Assembly (NCBI GenBank): GCA_005406025.1
Contig: BGZK01000021.1
Location: forward strand, 248,001-312,000
Direction: 5' to 3'
From: Eumeta japonica
Lineage: Eukaryota > Arthropoda > Insecta > Lepidoptera > Psychidae
Length of the DNA stretch: 64,000 bases
Below the pieces are notes generated by a model that saw only the letters and a program-made list of their open reading frames with translations, was not told the origin of the DNA and did no database searches. The position numbers were made by a program, and so were the translations under genes. Shown here piece by piece: positions 23,831 to 37,300 of the stretch. Within the stretch, counting starts at the first letter, position 1. Each line of letters starts with the position of its first letter.

Positions 23831-24739
23831 TGATTAGTTTTTGGAATCGATCGGCAAAGCCGTTTAAAAGTTATTCCAAAAAAACACATTTGAAAAAAAG
23901 TGCGCACACGCGCATACGCGCGTGCACACTCAGATTCAGTCACCATCATAAAATCGTCAGGGGAGCTTCCTAGGGCCTCGAAACGTCAACTGATGAAAAC
24001 TCGATTTTCGAAAAACCGGGTAAAACCAATATCTTCCCGATTTTCGAAAATTTTTAATTTTCTTAGCTGGAAGTTAAAAATCTTATTATCTTCTTTATTA
24101 TTTTTATGAAAACATTTTCACATAGCAAAGAAACTGAGTAAAATTATCTTTCAAATGAGGTTAAAAACAAACAAGATAAAAAGTATTTTTAATTATCATT
24201 CAGATACAGGCAACATTACTAATTAACTGTGATGCACTAGCGTTGCTGTTAATTAGTAAGGCACAACTCGATTAACATCGTTAATAATATTAAAGCGTTT
24301 AATACTTCGCTTCTGACTTATGGGTAATTACCTATACATACAATTTATTTATTTTCATTCTGTTATAAAAATAAATAAAATTTATTTTCGTCACATCTAT
24401 ATGAACACAGCTGTCGCTTAATGTGTTCAAACAATTCATTGAATAGTATTGTTCAGCAAATAGATAGACAATGCCCAAATGACTCGGAACAAAATCGTGT
24501 ACCACCACTTGTCGCAAGACCGCTCTCAAACACCATCGTTTGTGTTCGGGCACTGCGCGTCTCGCCATACAATTGCGAATCCCTAATCGACTCGGGAGTC
24601 GATTGCGACTCAGTAGGAAAGCTATATGCTTTCAAACCTATCTACTACAATCTGCATATATGAGTAGGTTTCCATTGACTGTAGCCTATGAAATACACCG
24701 CTCATGAACAGCCATTATCGCAAAAGCAAGCATTCCTTT

Positions 24740-25020
24740 GAAGTGGTGTCGGCCGAATCGTTAAGAACGCGCCGTTCGCTTCAGAAGGTTCGGGTTCTAG
24801 GTTCAGATGTTAGTCGTGGATAAATTGACCAGTGAATTTTGAACTCGAGTGAACCACAAGCTCCGTGCTTCCGAGGATGCATTAGGACGTTGGTCCAGGA
24901 AGACGTCGCCGCACTGACGGTGACGACGGTCGAAAACAGCCCCCGACACGCACTGGACCACTATGAGGGATTAGGCGCCGGTGCTTCGATCCGAAAACTC
25001 TGTGGTAGCTTAATTTTCTA
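24740..25020 (+). mobile_element. tRNA-derived SINE
   Basis: An A-box-like CGGCCGAATCGTTAAGAACG at about 24749 and a B-box-like GGTTCGGGTTC at about 24788 form a pol III promoter resembling a Ser/Leu-type tRNA. The body (CCGTGCTTCCGAGG, then GACGTTGGTCCAGG) resembles a SINE body I recall from Lepidoptera. The frame at 24839-25021 is a by-product. Confidence 0.5.
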
Positions 25021-25049
25021 ACGAAAACATAAAAAGTAAACTAGTATGT

Positions 25050-25480
25050 AAAGTAAGATCATAAACCGATCGGAGGAAACGTCTCCGAGTTATCGTGAAC
25101 AAACTTTTTTTTTTATTTTATTAAAATTTTTAAGCCGCAATATCTTTGGAACGCTTTAGCCGGTTTTCAATCTGTTTACAGCAACCGACGGCAAATTTTA
25201 TACTCATTTTTAATATTGAAAAAAATCTTCTTTTTTTTTAACTGCCATGTCTCCACAACGCATAAGCCGAGGACCTCTGCGTTTGCTTGTGATTGTTGTG
25301 TTGAAGTGATTTTAAAGTACGAAAAATCTCATCGTAGATCATAAACTGATCGGACAGAACAACTGCGAGTCGTCATAATTTGTCCTAGAAGAGCTTTTTT
25401 CATTTTATAAAAATGTTTGAACTTCAATATCTCTCGAACGCTATTGCTATATGTCGCAATTCAATTCGCAGAATTACCCT
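25050..25480 (+). repeat. Two diverged copies of a dispersed segment
   Basis: AGATCATAAACCGATCGG at about 25057 recurs as AGATCATAAACTGATCGG at about 25337. Each is followed by a T-run and then a phrase like CAATATCTxTxGAACGCT. The copies are diverged, so the event is old. Confidence 0.55.
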
Positions 25481-27400
25481 TCAAAGCTCTCAACCCTATG
25501 AAAAATTGATCATGCAGAACGAGTATGTATTCAAATGAGACAATAGTAGACAATTCAGTAAGTATTTATTTTTAGAAAGCTTATCTATTACTATCACATG
25601 TCATTTTCTAACAGCTATGGTGAGTCAATACATATTATTCGATGGATTCTCGAAAAAAAAATCCGATCGACACCGGCTCCCTCTATGGACCTTTTGCAAT
25701 ATCAACGAAACGTTCGAAAAGTTGAACGAATCATAAAAATTAAAATGAAACACAAACGTTTCGGGTGACGTCGACCACTTTAAGCAAATACCGCTCGGCC
25801 GAAGCGAAAACGAAAATTACATTTTTTTTTCTTTCGCCTCAACCGGGTAAATATCAGAAAACGTTCGCGGTCCCGTTTTTGATTTCCTCGAATAAACATA
25901 ATTACAACTCACCCGTGAAAAATACAATTTTCAGTAGCGACTGAAGTGAATATTAACTACGGCTCCCTAATACAGTTCGCAAGTTGAAGTGATTGTACAC
26001 ACTTTTTTTAAGCAACTTTCCGAAGACGTAATCGAATCGGTGAATTTGGCAGATTTTTCCACAGAAGTTTAGTTTTGATGTACATTTTTTGAGAAAAATG
26101 TAAATTTAAATTTTACAAGCCTAAGTTCGGCAATAAAAAAAATATTATAATTTTATTTTTTTCATAAAACATGTCCAAATGTGATTCGATTACAATTTAA
26201 GCTTCGTCATTTTCGATTTTACAAAACCCACCTTATAATTAAAATTATCTTACTATTACCGTGTTCCCAGATTTAAATTAATATTTTTATTAACATTCAT
26301 TCGAATCGAGGCATTACTCGATATTAAACCTAGTCTTTCCGTATAAAATTAAAGTACCACAATCAATACATGAAAAACTAATGTATTACCTGAAATATGC
26401 CAACTATTAATAAGTGAATAAATATAAATACCTGGACAACCGAACTTTGTTCGGCGTCTTTCGACATTGACGTAGAGGTATGTGATATCATCCTACAGGA
26501 AAAATTACTTATGTTTATTTCCAACAACAAATACATAGACACACAACATAATATATAACTGCAAAATTTACCTCTGTATTTTATTGAAATAGCGTCTTGT
26601 GTCATTTGTAGAATAATATAGCGCCATACATATTTGAGCATATATCAATAACATTAATACGATTGCCTCAAACTTGTAAAAAATGGCATTCAATAAGGCA
26701 ACATTTACATTATTTCTTATATATCGCTTTTCCAATGAAGACATAAATATAGACAAACTTGAAAAGTAAAACCTTGTGAAAATACAAATTTACATCGAAT
26801 TTGTTAGGGCCGTTTAGAGACAGTCATGTATAAATTTTTATACACACATAAAAAACTTCTAGCTTAAAGTGATAATAATATACAATTGTCTATGCAATAA
26901 CTATATTATATATTATTATACCATTATCTGACAGGACAAAAGACATACAAAAACGTATCCAGCGGTCAAAAGATCGATATATAAGTAATTCAATAAAATG
27001 TTCCGTAAATCGTTGCAACCCAATAGATGCTTAAAGGCCTTTTATTAGTATTTATTGGGGACCAAATCGTATTTCGCCCTCAGGCCGCCATTTTACCTAA
27101 ATGCCTCCAAATAGCGTATCCCTTACAAAGAATTTCGGGAGGGTGGTGTAATTTTTCATGCGATACGTCAAGACCCAGTAATTTGTTCGTTTATACTCGA
27201 TTTTTCTAATAAGGGATTACATAAATATAGGCAAGTTAAAAATGTGGATCGAATTTTTTTTTGTCGATGATGACTTTCATTAATCACTGATTTCAGTCGA
27301 ACTCGCGAATGCTACTTCCGTCTCGTGAACTTTTTACTGACCACATGGCACTGTTTTGAAAATTTTGGAAACTCACGTAACTCATACACCGTAATTTTCA

Positions 27401-27878
27401 AATAAAAAAATTTGGTTGCCTGTAAAGTCGGTATACGGGCGAAAGTTTTACGTGACAACGACTTTGAATGGTAAAATCATTTTAATGTGAATATTCATTC
27501 GTATAGTAGGAAGAAGGATGAAATAATAGTAACAATTTAAAACATTTATTTATACAAAGAATTATATTTAAAACATTAATTTATACAAAGAATCTCGCAC
27601 TGAATTTCATATTAACAAAATTTTATTTTTACCTTTACACATACATACGTATTTATATACAAATATACATACAATAACTTGCAATACATTTGCAAGCTAT
27701 GCACTAATTCTCTAGTGCGCGCGGCAGACCGATCATAGTTGAGTGGGAGAGAGACGCAAGGCATTCGGCGGGCCTCTCTCTCGTTCGGTGACTCATCGTT
27801 ACGTTACCGAGCGTTACACCTTTTTCATAAGTGACTCCCAGCCGCAACCTAATTTAAGACGTTGTCACGTCAAAAAAA
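27401..27878. mobile_element. Dispersed ~480-bp repeat, copy 2
   Basis: Near-identical to 11936-12416 and in the same orientation, with the same subterminal inverted CGTTGTCACGT-type motifs. The flanks differ completely, which defines the element ends: AATAAAAAAATTTGG on the left and GTCACGTCAAAA on the right. Confidence 0.8.
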
Positions 27879-28269
27879 AAGTGTATATGTATATTAGCTG
27901 ACAGAATAAAAAACTAATTAACGTGTTTATTTAGCGTCAGTAGGAACTCGAGTTGTACACGTATGAATACAAAGGAATACTACGTTAAAAACAATATTTG
28001 CATATTTAAATATTCATTGTATCTTAAAAATAAATTTGATATCGACACGTACTGTATCTACACTAGGAAACTCTGCCACTGTGAAGTTAGTCACGAAACC
28101 ATCGCAATAGCGTAAAAAAGAAACGCGGTGGAGAAGGAGAAAGGATCCGGGGACGTTGAACTTGCGCATTGCATCAATCGCAGGCAATTCAGAGCAAAAG
28201 AGTTTCGTGCGTTGTACTGTACATATTAACTTTTCGAACCGCACTTTACATTTTTCGACACCAACGCGA

Positions 28270-28705
28270 TGCGTCGTCGATACTGCATCGACTCGAGCAA
28301 AAATTAGAGAAAAAACGGCCGGAATTGATCAATAGATAGGATGTGGTTTCTAACCATGATAACGCTAGACCATGCACATATTTAGCAACTCGGCAAATAT
28401 TGGGAGTTTGGTTGGGAAGTGTTAATGCATCCATCACATAACCTGACCTTGCATCCTTAGATTTTCATCTTTTTCGCTCTTTGCAAAATTCTTTAGGTAG
28501 CATTAGGTTAACTGTCAAAACTACTTGTCGCATTTTTAGAAGTTCCAAAATTTCTGCAGCAATGGAATTATGTTACTACTTACGAAATGGCAACAAATTT
28601 TTGAACAAAATGCCATATATCAAATTGTTAAATGTAAATAAAATATGATAAAAATTATCTTGAATTTGTACATTAAAATACGAAAAAACTTTATCCCCGA
28701 CCTTA
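28270..28705 (+). pseudogene. Mariner transposase relic
   Basis: The + strand translation shows pieces of a mariner-family transposase: QKLEKKRPELINR, then HDNARP, then LDFHLFRSLQNSL, then KWQQIFEQNAIYQIVK near the end. The pieces are separated by an internal stop, frameshifts and substitutions (the catalytic-region PxSPDLAPSD motif is degraded). A 3' inverted terminus is recognisable at about 28676-28705 (CTTTATCCCCGACCTTA). The 5' half is missing, so the copy is dead. It would once have cut and pasted its element at TA sites. Confidence 0.85.
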
Positions 28706-28746
28706 TGTATACGCAGTGCAGTACCGTGATGACGCATTCGTTTTTA

Positions 28747-28860
28747 AGGTTCCATACCCAAAGGGTGCCTCTAATTCCATATTAATAAAACAGCGTCTGT
28801 CCGTCCGTCCGTCTGTCTGCCACAGGAGTGTAGTTTTTAACCGTAATAGGTCGCGCTTGA
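28747..28860 (+). repeat. Fragment of a GTCCGTCC-containing dispersed repeat
   Basis: GGTTCCATACCCAAAGGGT followed by GTCCGTCCGTCCGTC and CACAGGAGT. The same word order (GGTTCC, then GTCCGTCCGT, then CACAGGA) occurs at 45191-45290, so this is probably a member of the family described there. Confidence 0.55.
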
Positions 28861-29873
28861 AATTTTAAGTGTGTAATTAATGTGACCGCTATAACAGCGA
28901 ATAATAATAACAAAATAATGTTGAAAATTAAATGGGGTTCTCAAATACAGGAAACATGTTTTTCGACGTTTTTTTATTGGATCATGTTTTTGTTATTATT
29001 TTTTATTAATTATTTTTAAAAATGTGTAAGTGTTGAATAATGACGGCGGCACGGGAACGTTTGCGTCCGACTAGCATTTAGCCGATTTTTATAAATTGTA
29101 ACTTCGTTCACACTATAATAAAACACAATTTTTTTTTTATATAAAATCTAATAAAACACGACCACCTTACCGAATCAATATTTTATGATATTTATTATTT
29201 ATAACTGTAAAAAATGCAAAGCTCTGTAATATCTAATGTATTGAATGTATTTACATTCAGAGTTGCAAAATTTGTCAAAAGCTTTAAACGTACAGGTAAT
29301 TATTGTTTAATTAAAATTAATAAATATCTTATGAATATCGCACAACTCTGCCCCCCGCTCCGAAAACTCTATAAGGAAAGATGAAAATAAATTAAGCGTA
29401 ATGACACATCGTGATATCCCGCCACGCGGGAGGGTGAGGGGCGGGGGGGGGCCTTTATTAAAATTTCAGGTCACAGATTTTGATAACAGAAAATACGGTG
29501 CGCTCAGCAGCGACCTCGTTTCGTGCGTCCTTGCGAGGAACATACGTATTAAATGTAAAGAGTCCGCGGGGTTTCGGGGCATCCTGTACATAACGCTGTT
29601 TTTGTTCTAAGGAAAGTATACGTCATAATTTCATTTGTGGGTACATTTAAACATCGGATATTTTGATGATTTATTTTAGTGATATGTGATCTTTGTCGGT
29701 TCAATACTTTCGTTTCTTGAACATTAATAACACAACAACCTGTTGAGGCAGGGATAACATCAAAATTTTATATAATTATATATAACATTTTTATATAAAC
29801 CCTTTTTTTCTATTTTATGATTTCTAATCGAAACGGAAATTTTTCATAACGCATTCTTTATATAAAATTACTC

Positions 29874-29874
<1 letters not shown>

Positions 29875-29920
<46 letters not shown>
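29875..29920. repeat. (TA)n microsatellite
   Basis: About 23 uninterrupted TA dinucleotides. Confidence 0.97.
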
Positions 29921-29923
<3 letters not shown>

Positions 29924-30755
29924 TTACAGGCGTATATACGCGTATATAATACGTCTAATTTCTGCATATGTATGATTATGTATTTTATTGTTATTTTCCG
30001 AATATTTTTGAGGGTCCGTACCAACTATCATTGCTTGTCCGTTTCGATATCGGTCGATTTGAAACAATTAATTTTGCTTTTGAATCTAAACTCATTTAAC
30101 AGGAGCTGCGAGAATTAGCCAGTTGGCTTTTCCTCGTCCAATTGCAGTCGTGGCTTCTTGCAGACCATTGACGGGGAACAATATTCCACTTAAAAAAAGC
30201 ATTCTACATAACTATCCGCTCTTTGATTCATCGTGACTAATTGCATTTTGCATAAAACAAAACAATGAAGTAAGTAGACCACGACATCTATGACCATTTC
30301 TGTACACTACTTAGTTCTTGTCGCTTTAAATTAAACAACTACGTAGAACTTATCACTTTCAATTAAACGATTCACTGGTATATTTATTGTGACCGTTTTT
30401 TGCCGATACAGTTGTATGACGTGCGAAATTTATGCGTGACACGTTAAGGAATGCGACTTGTATATGTAGATTGTTGTATATAAAAGTAGTATTCAATTCC
30501 AGATGCTTTAATTAACTATCAAAAAATATGTAAAAGAACACCCCTTACTAGCTTTGTAAGTTTTAACTATTAAAATTATAAATATTTGTCGTAGATTACG
30601 ATACGCGATTCTTCCTCGCACTCGTAACATTTATACTTTCCAAAAGGTCGTAATGTAAAATAAGAAACTCACAAACAGAAATATTATTTGTCGCGACATA
30701 TAATTTATCCATGTATGCTTTGGCAAATATTAATTATAATCACTATAAAATACAA

Positions 30756-30761
30756 TTTATT
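30756..30761 (-). terminator. Candidate polyadenylation signal of the ABCH gene
   Basis: AATAAA on the - strand, 270 bases beyond the ABCH stop codon. No nearer canonical hexamer is seen between the stop and this site. The implied 3' UTR is about 290 bases. Confidence 0.35.
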
Positions 30762-31030
30762 TCATATACATAAAACACCATTATATTGACATAAAATAAT
30801 ACCAAACAGCAAAAAGTTGTGAACACAATACTTTTCCGAGTTCATACCACAATTTTTCGCCTTAATTTAGTCACGTTTAAAATATTAAAATTAACACTTA
30901 AAACTAATTTATCCGGACACGTTTTGAGCACGTTATTTTGAGCAAAAAAAAAATCAATTCATTTTTGTCACACATAATATACACTTGTGATAAACACTCC
31001 CGTATTACAGTAAAATAAATAGAAACAAAA

Positions 31031-31332
31031 TTATCCCTTCTTGAATTTCAAGAGCAGTATACTGGTGGTCAGATATATAACGATCCAGACGCCAGTGGAT
31101 ATGAAGCCATCGTAGACGGTCGGCATGCCCACCGACCAGCCCCTCTGGAGCATGGACCTGAGCGACTCCGTCGACTTGGTGAGAGGCAGGAGGACGCTTA
31201 TCCATTGCAAAATGATGTGCATGCCCTCTATCGGCCAGATTATGCCGCACAGCATAATCATGGGCAGGAACGAGCCGAGAGCTAAATACGTCGCCGTGCG
31301 TTCTGTCTCGCATAGGCAAGAGATAACGAATC
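31031..31332 (-). CDS. ABCH exon 14 (last): membrane segments 4 end to 6, stop
   Basis: Encodes residues 671-769 and the stop TAA at 31033-31031. Includes the end of segment 4 ([13 protein letters not shown]), segment 5 ([19 protein letters not shown]), the [12 protein letters not shown] motif typical of ABC2-type membrane domains, and a last segment ([16 protein letters not shown]) followed by KKG. Its other reading frames are open but are shadows. Confidence 0.94.
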
Positions 31333-34300
31333 CTGCAACAAAAATGTGAATAAACTTACTGATGTTTAAAAAAATATACCGTAGACTGTTTATGACTTAT
31401 TGTTCAATTTTCGTTTAAAAATGCGAGAGATGAAAAACTTTCCCCCAAAAATAGAGCTTAGCTATAACAGTGAATTTGACATTTTTGTAAAATTTTAATG
31501 ACACAATTTAATAATTTCTTACAAGTTTTTTTAAGCTATCTTATAAAACCATAAATAGTTAGAATATAATAAAAACCCTCGTTGAATAATATAGGATAAG
31601 ATTATTAAAGTTACGTCTTTCCGTATAAAATATTTGAAAATGGCGTCGCATCATTACGCATATAATGGTAACGTAGGTTGGACCGAAAAAACCATATACA
31701 TCGAAGCTTTATTCTTATTCATCAAAAATAAAGCGCATCCGGAGCAACGATGTAAACAAAACGACATAAACAATTACACTACTTATTACGAAACGGTGTT
31801 ATTGTATCCGGCAGCCGAGAGAGCATCGTGTTGTCTATTTAATGAGCCCTAGGTTGAAACATAAAATATTTTTCACAAAAGAGAAAAACGATGAATGGAA
31901 ATTTTAATTAGCGTGGCTTTAGAAATAACAAGTTTTGTTATTGTTGTTAAAACTTGTTCAATGTATAATAATATAACCGTTGTGCCGCTGAATTTTCATC
32001 GTAGTTTTCATTGTAGTATTAAACAATGGGAACTATAATAATGAACTGTTTGAAAAGCGGCTGGAATCGACTAAAAGGCTTTATGCATCAAAACCCCGAA
32101 ACAGCAGAATTCACTCGCTTAGAACAATCTAGGGTTTCGCGTTTTACATGAAAAGCCTAACCCGCTGCGTAACTTGATTAAGGCCGCCCAAATTGTTATG
32201 TGGCAGCGCGCCTGTTGCTAGAATATTCGCTTAGGTAAAAATAACAGTCTAGATTTCATTACTCAACAGCTTATATTACTCAGTTTTGCTCCTAGTTATG
32301 AAAATATATTTTTATCTTCGTTCAGAACCATTTTTATGTCATGATTTCAATTCAATTTCAATTCACCTATAGCGATAGGAGCGGTTTGTGAAATGGAAGA
32401 GATATGAATAAAGTGATCATTAATCAACACTACTCTTTATTATGTTAATAATAAACCATTCTGCAAAATGTTGTGCAACTGCGCGGGCGCATACGTTGTC
32501 GTAGACTTTAGCCAGCCCCAGATAAACGTTTACATTTTTACTAATAACCTCCAAAAAGATTATGTACTAAAACAGTACTATGACTTGTAGCGAAAGAAGA
32601 TCTTATTCTACACTAATTTTCGCCCGCAACCTCGCCAATACGGAAATAGTATAAATGAAATATGCCCCATCGTTTATGTTAGACCTCCAGCAAGACGCCT
32701 GAGTAAACCGCATTCAATTCAATGTTGTAGTTTTTGCGTGATGCGCGAACAAACCAATACACAAACAGACAATGTATAAGAATGGGAAAAATTTTCGTTC
32801 TGACTTTTATTGCTCTTATAAAGAGTTGCCATCTTCATTTTTAATAAATATTTTCCAAGTATAGACATCGATCAATTGCGATAATAAAATCAGTCAAGAA
32901 CTCTATCGACTTCGTACATAAGACTTGCGACATCGAACATAGTATATAGTAATTCAACTCACCAAACGTCATTCCACAGAATCCGGTGATTAAGGTCAAA
33001 GCGATGACCCAGAACAGAGGCCCGTTCAGGGTCAGTTTGAAGACCAGAAATGAGAACAGAAGCACGACCACCGTCTGCACGGACATAACCAGCATGTGCA
33101 CTGTCACGTGTCCGAAAAGGATTTCAGTGCCTGCCAAAAAATAAATTATTATATTAATAAAATAAATAAGCAGGTCAATGTATCCGGATAAACTAACACT
33201 CATATAGAAAAAAATAATGATAAAAAACAAACTTCTATTTTATACATATATAATGAAGACGATTTTTCTTTGTCTGTACATCGATTGAATACTGCTCAAA
33301 GTATCGGCATAGGCTTCAAGGATTCAACGCGGAATTGTTTATAAATGGTTTTAGGATATTTATTGTATTAAATTACATACACCTTTCTTCGCCGCTTTTT
33401 TAATATATTTTCTTAACCCACAGCTCCCGACCAAGGGACGACTGACGGTTGACATTAGTCAAACGTCATACAAATCCAGGCACATATTGTATCAGCATTC
33501 GCTTTTAGTTCAACGTGTGATGAAATTATTTTAATGCTAGAATTAATTATATGCAATAATGTTATGCCACTAAATAAAATACAAATTAACTTCATATTTA
33601 TCCACAAATTTGTTATGGATTAAGACAAACAGTAAAAAGCCGATTTCATTGTATGACATGACATGAAATTAAACTTTTTTTATTCGGACACAACTCACTG
33701 GAATTATTTTTAATTGGGTCATTTAACTATCTCTTTCAAAAAAAAAATAGTATATACATATTAAAATTTTACTTAGCACGTTTTACATCCATCCAAATGT
33801 TTTTAGTATATTACAACTACCATCAATATAAATTCTAAAGTTGTATTAGAACACCATCTCTATGCCACAAAAGATGGATACATTCCAAGTCGTGTTAATG
33901 CGAGACTTACAGCTGTGATATGACTGTCAGTCGACTAAGTAATATTCATCAGTTAAGCCAAATGAACACTTGCCGAATTACATATTCAACGTCAGCGGAA
34001 GTAACAAAACTTCTTTGAAAATATTTCAGGTCGTTGTCCTCGTCTATGGCTGTCGCTTTGGTAAATGCCAAGGTGCTTGGCACGCGTTCAAATATCATCT
34101 CTTTTTTCCGGTGATTAATACTTTTATTCTGAACTTGACCTTTTCGCGTTTGTATTTTTATTCGGATTTAATTTTCGTCCGTTACTTCATTCTGTTTTGT
34201 GCCATCCCACCTCGATCATTGGTAATATTCTTTGAAATGTTTCGATGAAACCTTTACTTATGAAACTTGATTTCTTTTTTTTTGATCGCATTTTTTAACT

Positions 34301-37300
34301 GAATGCCACTTCATAAAAGCAAATAAATACTTCACATGTAAGCATTTTTATAATGCATTTGCGTAAACAAAGCAAAACGCACTTGCCACCGTGTCAGTTT
34401 TTATCGTGGCTAATCAAAGCGCATCACCATCAACCTAAGAATGCACTGTGGTGAACCTAGCTTATATAATAATCAACCCTGGTATTTTCACAATAATTAT
34501 TTTATTATGTAAGAAGTACAAAATTTTATTGAAATCCCTTCAGCAACACAAGAACTTCAAACGTTCATATAAACCCTCTTTCATATTTATACTAGCTGAC
34601 CCGGCAGACGTTGTTCTGCCCTTTTTCGTAGGCGACTTTCCCGTATAGAGTCAATGGTCTCAGCATCACCAGCATGGACGTAGAATCATTTTTTTTCTTT
34701 TGTATCGTTCGATATCAATTTCAATCTCAGTATCATTTTCGATTTCAATTCCAGTCACACTTTCATACTGTTGTCATATGGGTCCACGCCCATATTACAA
34801 CAGTATGAAAGTGTGTATTATTAATGTGGATTCCCGTATATTTAATTCATATTAAATGAGACGTTCATTTACCTGTAATTCCTGATACTAATGACCTTTC
34901 CAGGATTCCCTCATTACGTTCAGCGAGCATAGCGCCAGATGTCAGAGCTACCGCCAAGAAGAATATAATCCTGTAATAAAAAAAAAACCTTTACATAGAA
35001 ATGTAATTAAAAATCAACTACTTCTCCATCTATATTTCATTTATAAAATTGTGTCAAATTTTTGAATACATGTTACGACATTTATTAAATTCATAGATCA
35101 ATATTCAGGAAATCAGAAACTTCAATTTCTTGTATTCTGACATTACGATTCTCGTTATATGCCTAGTTATTGCTGTTGGAAAGATCAATAAGTATTCCAT
35201 CTTCAATATGGGTATTTAAAAGACATTTACTTATTCACTTGGAATAATGTTAGAGCCTCGTCATTGAGTTCGCATAATAATGTGACAATGTTTAATGGAG
35301 CATTGAAATTTGTGGGGCATTGTACACAACAAACATGTCACTCAAAATTTAACAATTGACTTGAATTGACAATTGAATTGTATTGCGAATGATACCGATA
35401 GTATTGTATAGGAAAAGAGAAAAGGAAAATAAAATGGCAGAGTTCAAATTACAATATCGAATTAGTGTAATATTTTAGCTTATATTATTAGTATAATAAT
35501 ATGAGCATTTCGTTTAATGATTAATATTTCACACAGTCACTTATCTATAAAATATATGTGAAAAGCCCAAATTGGATGTATCGAGCAGCGATAAAAAATT
35601 GTTGCCATTTTTTAAACAACAGATGGCGCTTTTGTTTTTTAACAAATCGATTCCGAATTGAAAATTGATTAGATTTTGATGGTATGTAGAAATTAATAAT
35701 GAAAAATTTTGGCTTACGATGAAAATACATAAACACCTAATGCTAAATAATAATTTACTTATTTCTTTCTTTGATATATCTATTTACATTCAGCAAATGC
35801 CTGCTTAATTACAAATCAAACGGCATCGCTTTTTGTGCATTTAGCCACACAATTTTCAAACATCTGAAATTTAAAAGAAGGGAAATAATGTAACTAAAAC
35901 GTGGATATTTACAATATTTCTATACGAAAACTTTGATCTCACGTAGCTAACCGTCGCCTAGTTACGCTTACGCGTATGACAATAGACCGAGCGACTTATT
36001 ACCTATAAGTAACGAATTGTGGGTTACCATTTCGTACGCACTGTTGCTATAGTGCAGTACTAAAATTCATGATGCCTGATTGTGTTTTTAGGCAAAGAGA
36101 TTAAACTTTGCCTAAAAACACAAAGAGCGACTTATTACCTATAAGTAACGAATCGTGGGTCACCATTTCGTACGCACTGTTGCTATAGTGCAGTACTAAA
36201 ATTCATGATGCCTGATTGTGTTTTTAGGCAAAGAGATTTAACTTTGCCTAAAAACACAATCAGACATCACGACAAACATACAGCCGACCGCTACGTCGCC
36301 CTAGGGTGGACTGCAATTGATAATATTAATGCTGATATCACTAGCATCGAATCGTACTGTGACATTCTTTGACTTACTGTCAAATACGGCAAATTTGTCG
36401 TTTCTATATACATTGCAAAAACCTACATGTTTTCGTTTTCTGTGAAATAATTAAATAAATAAACAAAATTATAAACGAACATATTTCTTGTCAAGAATAA
36501 ATCGCAATAAATATACAATTCAAATTATAGTTTATAATTTCTCGATATATGTACAGCTAGGTCGAATCAATATATCTTTCGATAAGATCACCACACAAAC
36601 AAAGACTTAAATTTTATTATAGTTAAATAGTAAATTCCTAGTTTATGAAATTATTTTTAAATTCTACAAAATAATATAAAAAAAAAAATGATATTAGGTC
36701 AATTTTTAATAGCTTAAAACGTTCACTGCGAATTGACAAAATTATCCATATTTTCAATTTTAATCATAACAAAACATATTGATTCCCAATAATAAACAAG
36801 ACATATGTCTGTCTCCAATACTAATACATCTATTTTGATGATAATTGCACTTGCATGTGATACTGCATCCTCGCGTCGAGCAGTGCTCATACAAAAATTA
36901 TCGATGAAAGGACAGACAGATCTAATTCACACAAAACGACATCCCCAGAGGCGACCTGCGTGAGTATACCGGCCGGATCGTACGCCATAGGGATGCGCCC
37001 GCCCCTTTCCTGTCGCATTAACATGCTGTTGTAAAGGGATGTAACAGATTACGCTATCGATTCTCGTGATGAATATCTGTACGGTCAGCAAACGTGCTCG
37101 ATACACATTATCGATGCATAGTGACGGAATGCAATGGTGACTCAGTGGTCATAGAGCTAGCCTTCGAACAGGAAGGTACCGGATTCGACCGGACGGATTG
37201 AATGATGGGCTTTGTGATTTAAGTCAAACTAGACCATTCCGAAAACCGTTAAAAGTCTTCCATAAGCCACACTAGGTTTGGGCAGCATAACGTTCCTTAA

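Larger units (their letters stand above)
23161..30755. other. Intergenic region between convergent Loxl2 and ABCH genes
   Basis: About 7.6 kb without a recognisable host gene. It contains diverged tandem segments (23505-23830), a SINE (24740-25020), a repeated segment (25050-25480), the second ~480-bp repeat (27401-27878), a mariner relic (28270-28705), a short GTCC-rich repeat fragment (28747-28860) and a TA microsatellite (29875-29920). Stretches 25500-27400 and 29930-30750 are AT-rich and I see nothing in them. Confidence 0.65.
33131..34872 (-). other. ABCH intron 12
   Basis: GT-AG intron of 1742 bases. Contains a perfect hairpin at 34756-34815 and, next to it, a repeat fragment at 34588-34640. 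A degraded repeat at 33246-33300 resembles 15527-15590. The remainder is AT-rich. Confidence 0.75.

Noticed and set aside
31005..31349. Overlapping open frames on both strands
   Set aside because: Shadows of the last ABCH exon; only the frame ending at 31031 continues the transporter.
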